A stretch of DNA of 12,847 nt from NCBI GenBank assembly GCA_016295545.1, contig JAEDLA010000015.1, forward strand, positions 1-12,847, given 5' to 3'. Position numbers and translations under genes: made by a program. Position 1 is the first letter of the stretch. Each line of letters starts with the position of its first letter. Positions 1-6,894 of this stretch are shown here, one piece after another. Source of the DNA: Oscillospiraceae bacterium (GTDB lineage: Bacteria > Bacillota > Clostridia > Oscillospirales > Ruminococcaceae). The notes beneath the pieces are model-generated. The model had not been told where the DNA came from, searched no databases, and saw nothing but the letters and a program-made list of their open reading frames with translations.

Positions 1-705
1 ATGGTAACACCTTTCGGCAATCCCCAGAATCTGTATATTTTTGATATGTACAGCATGACTATGGGAGACTTTTTCCGTACAATGCTGCCTGCCGGAGTAG
101 TGAGCCTTATTATCCTGATACTCCTTTGTCTGCTGCTGCCGAAAAGTCCCTGTACTGCTGAAGCTTCTGTCAGTGAGCCTGTTCCGAAGCTTCACCTTGC
201 GGCATATTTTGTTCTGTTTATACTTTGCCTGCTGACGGTTTTCAGGGCAGTTCCTGACTGGTTATGCCTGATTGCCGCAGTTGTAACAGCACTTCTTCTG
301 AATTATAAGCTGCTTTTCAAAGTGGATTACGGACTGCTTGCAACCTTTGTCTGCTTTTTTGTTTTTGTGGGAAATTTTGCCCGAATCGATTCAGTGAGAG
401 ACTTTTTCTCATCTGTTTTAAGGGACAGGGAGGTTATTGTAGCTGCACTTCTTTCACAGGGTATAAGCAATGTTCCGGCGGCAGTAATGCTGTCAGGATT
501 TACTGAAAACGGCAGAGAGCTTCTTCTTGGAGTAAATATTGGGGGAATGGGAACAGTAATAGCTTCACTGGCAAGTCTTATTTCATTTCAGTACTACAGA
601 AAAGCCGAAAATGCACAGCCTTTGAAATATATGCTTATTTTCTCAGTCACAGGCTTTGCAATGCTTGCACTTTTGCTCGTACTTGCACTTACCGGAATTA
701 TTTAA
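1..705 (+). CDS. SLC13/ArsB-like anion permease, C-terminal half (partial)
   Basis: Integral membrane transporter of the ion-transporter superfamily that includes SLC13/DASS, CitMHS and ArsB. The family moves organic or inorganic anions across the cytoplasmic membrane; the substrate cannot be told here. The fragment opens directly on the motif TPFGNPQNLYIF (residues 3-14), which in this family lies near the middle of the protein after the first re-entrant half. The matching second-half motif SQGISNVPAAVMLSG lies near residues 152-166, followed by a glycine-rich segment (NIGGMGTVIASLASLIS). About six hydrophobic segments are visible (near 28-48, 67-83, 88-105, 109-127, 176-196, 208-232). The ATG at position 1 is very likely an internal methionine, because the N-terminal half (roughly 180-200 residues in relatives) is missing and would lie to the left of the window. 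The stop is TAA at 703-705. No intrinsic terminator with a T-tract follows; a structured repeat begins 15 bp downstream. Confidence 0.8.
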   Translation: MVTPFGNPQNLYIFDMYSMTMGDFFRTMLPAGVVSLIILILLCLLLPKSPCTAEASVSEPVPKLHLAAYFVLFILCLLTVFRAVPDWLCLIAAVVTALLLNYKLLFKVDYGLLATFVCFFVFVGNFARIDSVRDFFSSVLRDREVIVAALLSQGISNVPAAVMLSGFTENGRELLLGVNIGGMGTVIASLASLISFQYYRKAENAQPLKYMLIFSVTGFAMLALLLVLALTGII

Positions 706-720
706 TAATGTGACAATAAA

Positions 721-898
721 AAGCGGCGAAGCCAAAGTGGGTTTCCAAAGGGTATAAACCCTTTGGCAGAGTCCAGAGGCAGCGCCTGTGGTAGGGTGTG
801 GGGCAACGCCCCGCATCAAAGAAAACCAGTAAAGCCAGCGAAGCGCCGCTTTACGGACGTTTCAGCATTACTCCCCTCGGCTTTCCCGACGAAGTAAT
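721..898 (+). repeat. Structured dispersed repeat, copy 1
   Basis: GC-rich non-coding repeat whose partner is the inverted copy at 12701-12847. It is a string of hairpins. They are CCAAAGGGT/ACCCTTTGG (745-753 with 758-766), CCAGAGGC/GCCTGTGG with one mismatch (773-780 with 784-791), GGGGC/GCCCC (800-804 with 808-812), GTAAAGC/GCTTTAC (829-835 with 848-854), and a terminal ATTACT/AGTAAT (867-872 with 893-898) enclosing TCGG/CCGA. In addition AAGCGGCG (721-728) can pair at long range with CGCCGCTT (844-851). The outer blocks are nearly identical in both copies, while the middle (about 769-822) is diverged and longer here. No coding capacity is convincing. The copy ends exactly one base before the ribosome binding site of the next gene, so it forms that gene's leader. 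It could be a palindromic REP/MITE-like element or a transcribed structured RNA. Confidence 0.75.
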
Positions 899-905
899 AA
901 AGGAA
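899..905 (+). promoter_or_regulatory. Ribosome binding site fixing the start at 912
   Basis: AAAGGAA at 899-905 precedes the ATG at 912 by the usual spacing. The protein from this ATG (MYRILIIEEDFTI) lines up with the exact N-terminus of OmpR-type response regulators. The reading frame stays open upstream to a GTG at 798, but those 38 codons are the repeat sequence and have no Shine-Dalgarno site. Confidence 0.7.
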
Positions 906-911
906 TATGAA

Positions 912-1595
912 ATGTACAGAATACTGATTATAGAGGAAGATTTTACTATAGCCTCTCTTATGAAAAATCACCTTGAAAAATGGAATTTCACCGTAAAATG
1001 TGCGGAGGATTTTCATAATGTTATGGGAGAATTTACCGGATTTGACCCGCATATTGTTCTTGCAGACGTTGACAGTAAATGTTACAAGACTGCGGAAATG
1101 GCACTCTGCTATCTGCGGCTTGACAGCTGTTCAAATGACCTTGTAATAAAGAAATACAGCATTGACGATATAATCAGAAAGGCTGTACACCGGTATGCAC
1201 CTCAGTTTATCAGACGGAGGATAAGACTGGTATATGCACCCTCCGGAGAAAAGACTGTAACTGACGAAAAATGGCCTCTTTTTATAATTGAGCAGCTTCT
1301 GTCGAATGCTGTAAAATACACCATAAAGGGAAGTGTGACTATAAGCTTTGCCGGAGATGTTCTGACAGTTTCCGATACAGGAATCGGAATCTCTCAGGAG
1401 GATATACCCCGTATTTTTGAAAAGGGATATACCGGTCTTGGCGGCAGAACTGACAGAAAATCAACAGGACTGGGACTTTACCTCTGCAAAAAAGCGGCAG
1501 ACCTTCTTGGACACCGTATATCTGTAACATCTGAAATAGGCAGAGGTTCATCATTTTCTGTAGACCTCAGCAGGGAAAAAATAGATATTGAATAA
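912..1595 (+). CDS. Response-regulator/histidine-kinase deletion chimera (BceRS/GraRS-like remnant)
   Basis: The 227-residue product is a composite. Residues 1-54 are the first half of an OmpR-family receiver: MYRILIIEED with the acidic pocket, then the phospho-acceptor strand IVLADV with Asp52. From about residue 57 the sequence becomes the C-terminal part of an intramembrane-sensing histidine kinase of the BceS/GraS type (AEMALCYLRLDS). The complete HATPase domain follows: N box with Asn132, G1 box DTGIGI at 155-160, F box near Phe169, and G2 box STGLGL at 184-189. The second half of the receiver, the winged-helix DNA-binding domain, the kinase membrane anchor and the H-box with its phospho-accepting His are all absent. 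The parent genes are normally adjacent (regulator then kinase), so one in-frame deletion of roughly 1 kb would create this ORF. Nearby receiver residues are also atypical (EED, ADV instead of LDV). It is probably a decaying remnant, but it has a good ribosome binding site, an intact frame and its own terminator, so a truncated ATPase could still be made. Confidence 0.75.
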   Translation: MYRILIIEEDFTIASLMKNHLEKWNFTVKCAEDFHNVMGEFTGFDPHIVLADVDSKCYKTAEMALCYLRLDSCSNDLVIKKYSIDDIIRKAVHRYAPQFIRRRIRLVYAPSGEKTVTDEKWPLFIIEQLLSNAVKYTIKGSVTISFAGDVLTVSDTGIGISQEDIPRIFEKGYTGLGGRTDRKSTGLGLYLCKKAADLLGHRISVTSEIGRGSSFSVDLSREKIDIE

Positions 1596-1637
1596 AAATG
1601 GCACATTGACTTTTACCAATGTGCCGTAATTTTTTAA
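1596..1637. terminator. Bidirectional intrinsic terminator
   Basis: A perfect 9-bp stem, GGCACATTG (1600-1608) with CAATGTGCC (1617-1625) and an 8-nt loop, is followed on the plus strand by a T-run at 1630-1635. On the minus strand it is followed by the complement of the A-run at 1594-1598. It sits between two convergent genes and can end both the chimera (stop at 1595) and the GH5 gene (stop at 1634). Confidence 0.85.
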
Positions 1638-2875
1638 TTATTTTCAGCAAGTATCTTTCTAAGCATAATCATGTCGAAGCATTCGACAACACCGTTTTCA
1701 TTGCAGTCAGCGTGAACAGCTTTGTCATCTTGACCGCCTGAAACCATGCAGCTTCCGGAATTTAAAAGGTCAGCATCGCCGATATTTCCGTCATTGTCAA
1801 TGTCTCCCATTTGTTTTTTACCGCCGGTAATGCTCTGATAAGCGGCTTTAAGCTCAGCATCTTTAAGACGGCAGGTATTCCGGTCGTACTGTAAATCGGT
1901 AATATCCCACTGAACAGGACAGATATTGCGCTCATAGGCAACCCTGCACACTGACGAGAGAAAAAGCCTTACCGAATCAGCGCCCTTATTTTTGACAGGA
2001 CAGCCGTATTCGCCGATAATAACAGGAATTCCCTTGTCCACGAAATTAGTTTTCATCATGTCCATATTTGAATACAGCTCATTGAAGTCGGCTTCTGTGC
2101 CCCATGCTGAGGTGCATTTTCCCCAGTCAGCGTCCTCCTCAAGAATGGCAAATCCGGCAGGCGTATAGTAGTGAACTGACACTGCACAGCGGTCAGCAAG
2201 GTCACTGGGCATTCTGAACATCGTGTCGCAGGTTAGATTAATGCTGGTCTGATAGCCTGAGATAAGGAGATGACGCTTTTCGTTGTTTCCGCCGGAGCTT
2301 CTTATAATATCAACAAATTTCTGATTTATTTCATTCACAAGCTCATAGGATTCAGCCTTTCCGTCTGTGCCGCCCCATTTGTTCCATAATGAATCCCAGC
2401 CAAGCTCCTCGTTCTGTGATTCAAATATAAGATAGTCGCTGTAATCCTTGAAATTATCGCTTATCTGAGTCCACATTGCAGTATATCGCTTCATGCATTC
2501 GTCCTTGTTATCGGGGAATGTGCTTACCCAGCCGTTATCCCAGTGGATATTGATTATTGCATACATTCCTGATTCTATAGTCCAGTCAACGACCTCCGTT
2601 ACACGAGCCATCCATTCCTTGTCGATAACGTAGTTTCCGTCCTGAATCATTTTGTTTGACCAGGCTACAGGAATTCTGAGAACGCCGAAGCCCTCCTTTG
2701 CATAGCCCTGGATTATCTCTTTGGTGATAACAGGACTTCCCCATGCTGTTTCGTAAGCTTCATTGGAACCGTCACTCCACTGAGCAATCCAGTCGCCGCA
2801 GGATTCAAATGTATTTCCGAGATTGATACCGATGCCCATATCACGGACAAGCTCCATAGTAGAAATATCTCTCAT
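1634..2875 (-). CDS. GH5 endoglucanase-like enzyme with C-terminal dockerin, no signal peptide
   Basis: Retaining glycoside hydrolase of family 5 (cellulase/mannanase/xyloglucanase clan A fold), 413 residues. Visible family marks are the N-terminal GINLGNTFESCGDW (16-29), LRIPV with Arg67, NIHW with His111, the acid/base in SQNEE (Asn155-Glu156), VHYYTP with His235-Tyr236, the nucleophile in IIGEYG (Glu289) and VQWD with Trp323. After Thr350 a short link leads to a type I dockerin (356-411). Its two calcium loops are D358-x-D360-x-D362-G with D369, and D390-x-N392-x-N394-G with D401. The protein starts directly at the catalytic domain with no hydrophobic leader, and in-frame codons upstream reach a stop after 13 triplets without an ATG, GTG or TTG. 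AGGAG lies 11 bp before the ATG. A docked cellulosomal enzyme should be exported, so the 5' end may have been lost. The exact substrate is not assignable. It is transcribed divergently from the GH43 gene. Confidence 0.88.
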   Translation of the reverse strand: MRDISTMELVRDMGIGINLGNTFESCGDWIAQWSDGSNEAYETAWGSPVITKEIIQGYAKEGFGVLRIPVAWSNKMIQDGNYVIDKEWMARVTEVVDWTIESGMYAIINIHWDNGWVSTFPDNKDECMKRYTAMWTQISDNFKDYSDYLIFESQNEELGWDSLWNKWGGTDGKAESYELVNEINQKFVDIIRSSGGNNEKRHLLISGYQTSINLTCDTMFRMPSDLADRCAVSVHYYTPAGFAILEEDADWGKCTSAWGTEADFNELYSNMDMMKTNFVDKGIPVIIGEYGCPVKNKGADSVRLFLSSVCRVAYERNICPVQWDITDLQYDRNTCRLKDAELKAAYQSITGGKKQMGDIDNDGNIGDADLLNSGSCMVSGGQDDKAVHADCNENGVVECFDMIMLRKILAENN

Positions 2876-2903
2876 ATTGTTTTCCGCTCCTGTTTCCGCT
2901 GAA

Positions 2904-2938
2904 ATGCTATAGTATTAGATGCAATTTTATTATAGCAT
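2904..2938. repeat. 8-bp inverted repeat overlapping the GH5 -10 box
   Basis: ATGCTATA (2904-2911) and TATAGCAT (2931-2938) are perfect inverted copies 19 bp apart. One arm covers the -10 hexamer of the candidate promoter and the other lies just past the predicted start. This is where a repressor operator would sit, although AT-rich chance palindromes are possible. Confidence 0.4.
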
Positions 2939-2957
2939 GAAATTTCAGGCTGGTAAA
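2929..2957 (-). promoter_or_regulatory. Candidate sigma-A promoter for the GH5 gene
   Basis: On the minus strand a consensus -10 TATAAT (2934 to 2929) is preceded after 17 bp by TTTACC (2957 to 2952), four of six matches to the -35 consensus. The predicted start near 2922 gives a leader of about 45 nt. Confidence 0.5.
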
Positions 2958-3124
2958 GACACAATTTAAAGAAAATGAGTAAAATCTGAATGAGTTTTAC
3001 AGGTAGATTATTGAATTTTATCTTGGTTTATCCGATTTTTAATAAATGTACTGAATTTCAAATTTAAAAAATAAATGAATTGCATTTTTTGTTTATTTTG
3101 TCCACTCAATGTGCAGATTATGGG
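2958..3124. other. AT-rich divergent intergenic stretch with no gene seen
   Basis: This is the middle of the 474-bp gap (2876-3349) between the divergent GH5 and GH43 genes. It is strongly AT-rich, has stops in all frames, and the only minus-strand ATG frame (about 25 codons) does not resemble a signal peptide. A weak GTAAAA/TTTTAC inverted repeat lies near 2979-3000. The functional elements found in the gap lie on either side of this stretch. Confidence 0.5.
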
Positions 3125-3153
3125 TTGACGGAATTGGGGAACCGTTGTAAAAT
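3125..3153 (+). promoter_or_regulatory. Sigma-A promoter for the GH43-dockerin-esterase gene
   Basis: TTGACG (3125-3130), a 17-bp spacer and TAAAAT (3148-3153) match the vegetative consensus at five of six positions in each hexamer. The predicted start near 3160 lies about 190 nt before the TTG start codon, leaving room for the structured leader. Confidence 0.65.
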
Positions 3154-3194
3154 TAAAAAAAGAAAGAACATTTGATGAATATTATGTAAAAAAT

Positions 3195-3305
3195 CTGCGG
3201 TGCATTATCTGCACTTTAAATGTTACCGCAGTTTATGGTTTATATTCCACTGTAAAGGGGCAAATCGGGAGCAAAGGCTGTATTTGCATGGAATATGGCT
3301 TTTGC
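3195..3305 (+). ncRNA. Structured 5' leader with hairpin and H-type pseudoknot
   Basis: Two structural units lie in the long leader. The first is a hairpin CTGCGGT/ACCGCAG (3195-3201 with 3225-3231) that overlaps a competing inner stem GTGCA/TGCAC (3200-3204 with 3210-3214). The second is an interlocked pair. Stem A is ATATTCCA (3242-3249) with TGGAATAT (3289-3296), 8 perfect base pairs. Stem B is GCAAAGGC (3271-3278) with GCTTTTGC (3298-3305), 8 pairs including one G-U. The 3' arm of A lies inside the loop of B with a single base (3297) between the 3' arms, which is an H-type pseudoknot topology. The ribosome binding site begins 32 nt further on. It could be a cis-regulatory RNA controlling this cellulosomal gene. 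I could not place it in a known riboswitch class. Confidence 0.45.
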
Positions 3306-3336
3306 TTCAAGTCATTAAAAGAAAAATATTCTTACT

Positions 3337-3343
3337 GAGGTGA
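3337..3343 (+). promoter_or_regulatory. Ribosome binding site fixing a TTG start
   Basis: GAGGTGA at 3337-3343 stands 6 bp before TTG at 3350-3352. That TTG begins a classical signal peptide (MKRKYTSAIT), and no ATG or GTG in the same frame lies close by. Confidence 0.8.
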
Positions 3344-3349
3344 TTAAGG

Positions 3350-6300
3350 TTGAAAAGAAAATATACATCTGCAATTACTGCTTTAGCAGTTGCATCTTCG
3401 TTTATGGCAGTTACCCTCTCTCCGGCAAATCTTTACAATAAAAATATTCCCATTTCTGCTGAGGCTGCATCTGTTTCAACTGTTGCTAATCCGATTATCT
3501 GGTCTGACGTTCCGGATACTGACGTTATCCGTGTCGGCGATACATATTATATGATAAGCACTACCATGTATTTCAGTCCTGGTGCTCCTATTATGAAGTC
3601 AAAGGACCTTGTTTCATGGGAGATATGCTCTTATGTTTACGATACTCTTGCTGACGGTGACATTCAGAATCTTACAAATGGTAAAAATGACTATTCTCAC
3701 GGTCAGTGGGCTGCAAGTCTCAGATATCACAATGGTACATTTTATGTTTTCTTCGGCAGCTACGGTACTGGAAAATCATACATATACAAAACTGACGATA
3801 TTGAACACGGTCAGTGGACACGCAGCGAAATTGACGGAATGTATCATGACGCTTCCATTCTTTTTGATGATGACGGAAGAAATTATCTCGTCTACGGCGG
3901 AGGCGGCGAAATAAAAATCAAGGAACTTAACGCTGAAATGACAGGCTTCAAATGGGGCGGTGCAGACAAGACTCTCTTTAAAACAGGTCTTGACGGTCTT
4001 TCCGGCGAAGGCTCTCATATACAGAAAATTGGTGATTACTACTATGTTTTCATCATTGCATGGCCAAGCGGTAGTGGAAGAATCGAGCTTTGCTACAGAA
4101 GTAAGGAGCTTCTTGGAACATACGAGGGCAAAACCATCCTCAATTCCGGAATAGGTACTTACGGTTCAGGCGTTGCTCAGGGCGGTATCGTTGATACTCC
4201 TGACGGGAAATGGTATGGTATGCTGTTTCAGGATCATGGCTCTGTAGGAAGAATACCTGTTCTTGTTCCTGTAACATGGGAAAATAACTGGCCTGTTATG
4301 GGCGTAAACGGAAAAGTTCCCGTTACGCTGGAAATCGACGGTGACTATACCGGAACATTCCTTGCAAAGGACGATGATTTCAGCTACAGCTCAAATGACC
4401 TTGCTCTTGAATGGCAGTGGAATCACAATCCTGACAACACAGCATGGTCTGTTACAAAGCGTGACGGCTGGCTCAGACTGAGCAATAATTCAATTGCAAC
4501 AAACATTCTCAATGCAAGAAATACGCTTACTCAGCGTACAGAGGGCCCCAGCTGTTCAAGTATAATAAAGCTTGACACATCAGGAATGAAAGCAGGGGAC
4601 TATGCCGGACTTTCGGCTTTCCAGTTCAAATACGGCAATGTTGGAGTTTACGTAACTGACAGCGGTGTAAAGAAAATCTATATGGCTGAAAACGGTGGCT
4701 ATTCAAGCTCTGCCGCTGTTACAGACAGCTATGATAAAATCATTGAGGAAACGAATCTTTCCGGAAATGAGATTTACCTCAAAGAGGAATTTACCTTTAA
4801 TACCGTTGACAGCAATCTTAATGTGTCAAACAACATAGACAAGGTCAATTTCTTCTATTCCTATGACGGAAAAACATGGACAAAAATCGGCAGTGAGCTT
4901 GGAATGTCCTATGATCTGAAGCTGTTTACCGGCTACAGAAGCGGAATTTACAGCTATGCAACAAAATCCACAGGCGGCTATGCTGATATTGATTTCTTTG
5001 ACTATGAACGTGGAGAATGGAATACTCCCACAGTGGCTGAATCGGACGAAAAAGGCTGGTACTTCCACAGCACCTTTGAGGGCGATATGGACGGCTGGAC
5101 TTCAAGAGGGGCAGCTTCTGTACAGACAAGCGGCAGAACAGCTTATGAGGGCAGTGAAGCTATGCTTGTTCAGGACAGGACATCAGCATGGAACGGAGCT
5201 TCAAAAAAGCTGAGTACAGCGGCATTCAAGCCCGGAAATGAGTACAGCTTCAGCGCAAATGTGATTTATTTTGACGGCGGAGCTACTGATAATTTCTATA
5301 TGAAGCTGCAATATGTTGACGGAAACGGTGATACTCAGTATTCCACAGTTGCAGAAGCGACTGCTGTCAACGGAGAATGGGTTCAGCTTGCAAATACAAA
5401 TTATAAGATACCTGACGACGCTTCTGATATGCAGCTTTATATTGAGACTGCTGACAGTACAAATAACTTTTATGTGGACGAAGCTATTGGCGCAGTTGCC
5501 GGTACAGTCATTGACGGTGCAGGCGGTTCAAAAACAATTATCAAGGGTGACATAAACATTGACGGAACTATTGACTGCTTTGATATAATCTCAGCACGTC
5601 AGGGACTTGCAAATAACGGCTTTGACAGTACAGCTGCAAAGATTGCGGCTGATGTTGACAGCGATAATGTTTTCAACGTTGCAGACGTTGTTAATCTTCA
5701 GAATTTTGTAATCGGCAGAATCACGGAATTTCCTGTGTCAGAAGCAAATATCTGGGACACCTATCAGGAAACGGCTTCTCCGGAAATGATAAAATTCTAC
5801 TCGGATTCAATTTATCAAATGGGCAATACCTCACGTCTTACGGAGAAAATCCAGAAGGCGCAGAGCGGTGAAAATGTAACGGTTGCGTATCTTGGCGGCT
5901 CAATAACAGAGGGCGGCGGACTTGATACCTGCTATGCAAAGCGTTCTTATCAGTATTTTGCAGATACTTTCGGCACAGGCAGCAATGTTTCATATATCAA
6001 CGCAGGCTTGTCCGGAACTTCTTCCGCAGTGGGACTTTTAAGAGCTGAAAATGATATTCTCAGCAAGTCTCCCGATGTGATATTCATTGAATTTTCCGTA
6101 AACGACCACCCGGAGGAAATTTACAAAAAAAGCTATGACAGTCTTGTGAGAAAGTGCCTGTCTCAGCCAAATGAACCGGCAGTAATTATTCTTATAAACC
6201 GTGCTAAGGGCGGTTATTCCATGCAGACTCAAATGGCTGCCGTGGGCAAACACTACAATGTTCCTGTTATCAGCATGGACAATGCACTTTCAAATGCGTT

Positions 6301-6853
6301 TACAAGCGGACTGCTTACAACAGATGATTATTTCTCAGACGAATATCACCCTCATGCAGAGGGCTGCAAGCTGATTTCCGACTGTATTTCGTATTACTAT
6401 CGTCAGGCTCTTAAAACGGAAAATCATTCAGACAAATACGTGATTCCGGCTTCGTCGGTTTACGGAAGTGAATATTCCACAGCTACAATTGTACCTCTTA
6501 CAGAGCTTTCCGGTCTTAATACAGGTTCATTTACACAGAAGCAGACAAATTACAGATTCCCTTATGGTTTTGTATATAATCAGAATACCGGTAATAATCC
6601 TCTGACCTTTAAGGCTCAGGGCAATGGCGTGTTTGTGGTATTCAAGTCCAATCAGAATTCATCACTTGGAAATTTACAGGTTACTGTAAATGGAAAGACT
6701 ACTACAATAAAAGGCAACCGCAATTACGCATGGGGCGGTCCTGACGCTGATATAGCATATATTCAGGACACCAGCGGTATACTTGATGTCTCAATGGCAC
6801 TGGAAAATGGCTCAGGCGACTTTGAGATATGGGGCATAGGCATTATCAAGTGA
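3350..6853 (+). CDS. Cellulosomal GH43-CBM22-dockerin-SGNH esterase, secreted
   Basis: A 1167-residue exported hemicellulase. A signal peptide (1 to about 39, probable cut after AEA) precedes a GH43 five-bladed propeller (47-330). Its likely catalytic residues are base Asp56 (PDTDVIRVGDTYY), pKa modulator Asp167 (YHDASILFDDDG) and acid Glu220 (SGEGSH). The family acts as beta-xylosidase, arabinofuranosidase or arabinanase. Residues 340-556 form the concanavalin-like C-terminal domain usual behind GH43 xylosidases. CBM22, a xylan-binding module, spans about 570-716. A type I dockerin follows at 732-794, with calcium loops D734-N736-D738-G-D742 and D768-D770-D772-N776-D779. Residues 810-1030 are an SGNH/GDSL esterase: GGSITEG with Ser851, NAGLSG, FSVND with Asn918, and DEYH with Asp997 and His1000. 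A final beta-rich module (about 1035-1167) follows. The enzyme would trim xylan side chains and deacylate the same polymer while bound to a scaffoldin. The dockerin is internal rather than terminal. The start is TTG; a strong terminator follows at 6895. Confidence 0.93.
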   Translation: MKRKYTSAITALAVASSFMAVTLSPANLYNKNIPISAEAASVSTVANPIIWSDVPDTDVIRVGDTYYMISTTMYFSPGAPIMKSKDLVSWEICSYVYDTLADGDIQNLTNGKNDYSHGQWAASLRYHNGTFYVFFGSYGTGKSYIYKTDDIEHGQWTRSEIDGMYHDASILFDDDGRNYLVYGGGGEIKIKELNAEMTGFKWGGADKTLFKTGLDGLSGEGSHIQKIGDYYYVFIIAWPSGSGRIELCYRSKELLGTYEGKTILNSGIGTYGSGVAQGGIVDTPDGKWYGMLFQDHGSVGRIPVLVPVTWENNWPVMGVNGKVPVTLEIDGDYTGTFLAKDDDFSYSSNDLALEWQWNHNPDNTAWSVTKRDGWLRLSNNSIATNILNARNTLTQRTEGPSCSSIIKLDTSGMKAGDYAGLSAFQFKYGNVGVYVTDSGVKKIYMAENGGYSSSAAVTDSYDKIIEETNLSGNEIYLKEEFTFNTVDSNLNVSNNIDKVNFFYSYDGKTWTKIGSELGMSYDLKLFTGYRSGIYSYATKSTGGYADIDFFDYERGEWNTPTVAESDEKGWYFHSTFEGDMDGWTSRGAASVQTSGRTAYEGSEAMLVQDRTSAWNGASKKLSTAAFKPGNEYSFSANVIYFDGGATDNFYMKLQYVDGNGDTQYSTVAEATAVNGEWVQLANTNYKIPDDASDMQLYIETADSTNNFYVDEAIGAVAGTVIDGAGGSKTIIKGDINIDGTIDCFDIISARQGLANNGFDSTAAKIAADVDSDNVFNVADVVNLQNFVIGRITEFPVSEANIWDTYQETASPEMIKFYSDSIYQMGNTSRLTEKIQKAQSGENVTVAYLGGSITEGGGLDTCYAKRSYQYFADTFGTGSNVSYINAGLSGTSSAVGLLRAENDILSKSPDVIFIEFSVNDHPEEIYKKSYDSLVRKCLSQPNEPAVIILINRAKGGYSMQTQMAAVGKHYNVPVISMDNALSNAFTSGLLTTDDYFSDEYHPHAEGCKLISDCISYYYRQALKTENHSDKYVIPASSVYGSEYSTATIVPLTELSGLNTGSFTQKQTNYRFPYGFVYNQNTGNNPLTFKAQGNGVFVVFKSNQNSSLGNLQVTVNGKTTTIKGNRNYAWGGPDADIAYIQDTSGILDVSMALENGSGDFEIWGIGIIK

Positions 6854-6894
6854 CGCTCCGCAATAAATAAGCAATCTTCATAATACCCTTCCAT

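Noticed and set aside
1..705. Treating the first ATG as a true start of a short transporter
   Set aside because: The sequence begins in the middle of a conserved transporter motif, so the gene is cut by the window edge.
798..911. Extended N-terminus of the chimera from a GTG at 798 (38 extra residues)
   Set aside because: The added codons are the structured repeat, there is no ribosome binding site before 798, and the protein from 912 starts exactly where response regulators start.
3257..3278. Resemblance to a cyclic-di-GMP-I (GEMM) riboswitch core: GGGGCAAA and GGGAGCAAAGGC
   Set aside because: The hairpin with a GNRA-type loop between the two blocks and the tetraloop receptor stem are missing, and the same bases are better explained by the pseudoknot stem B.
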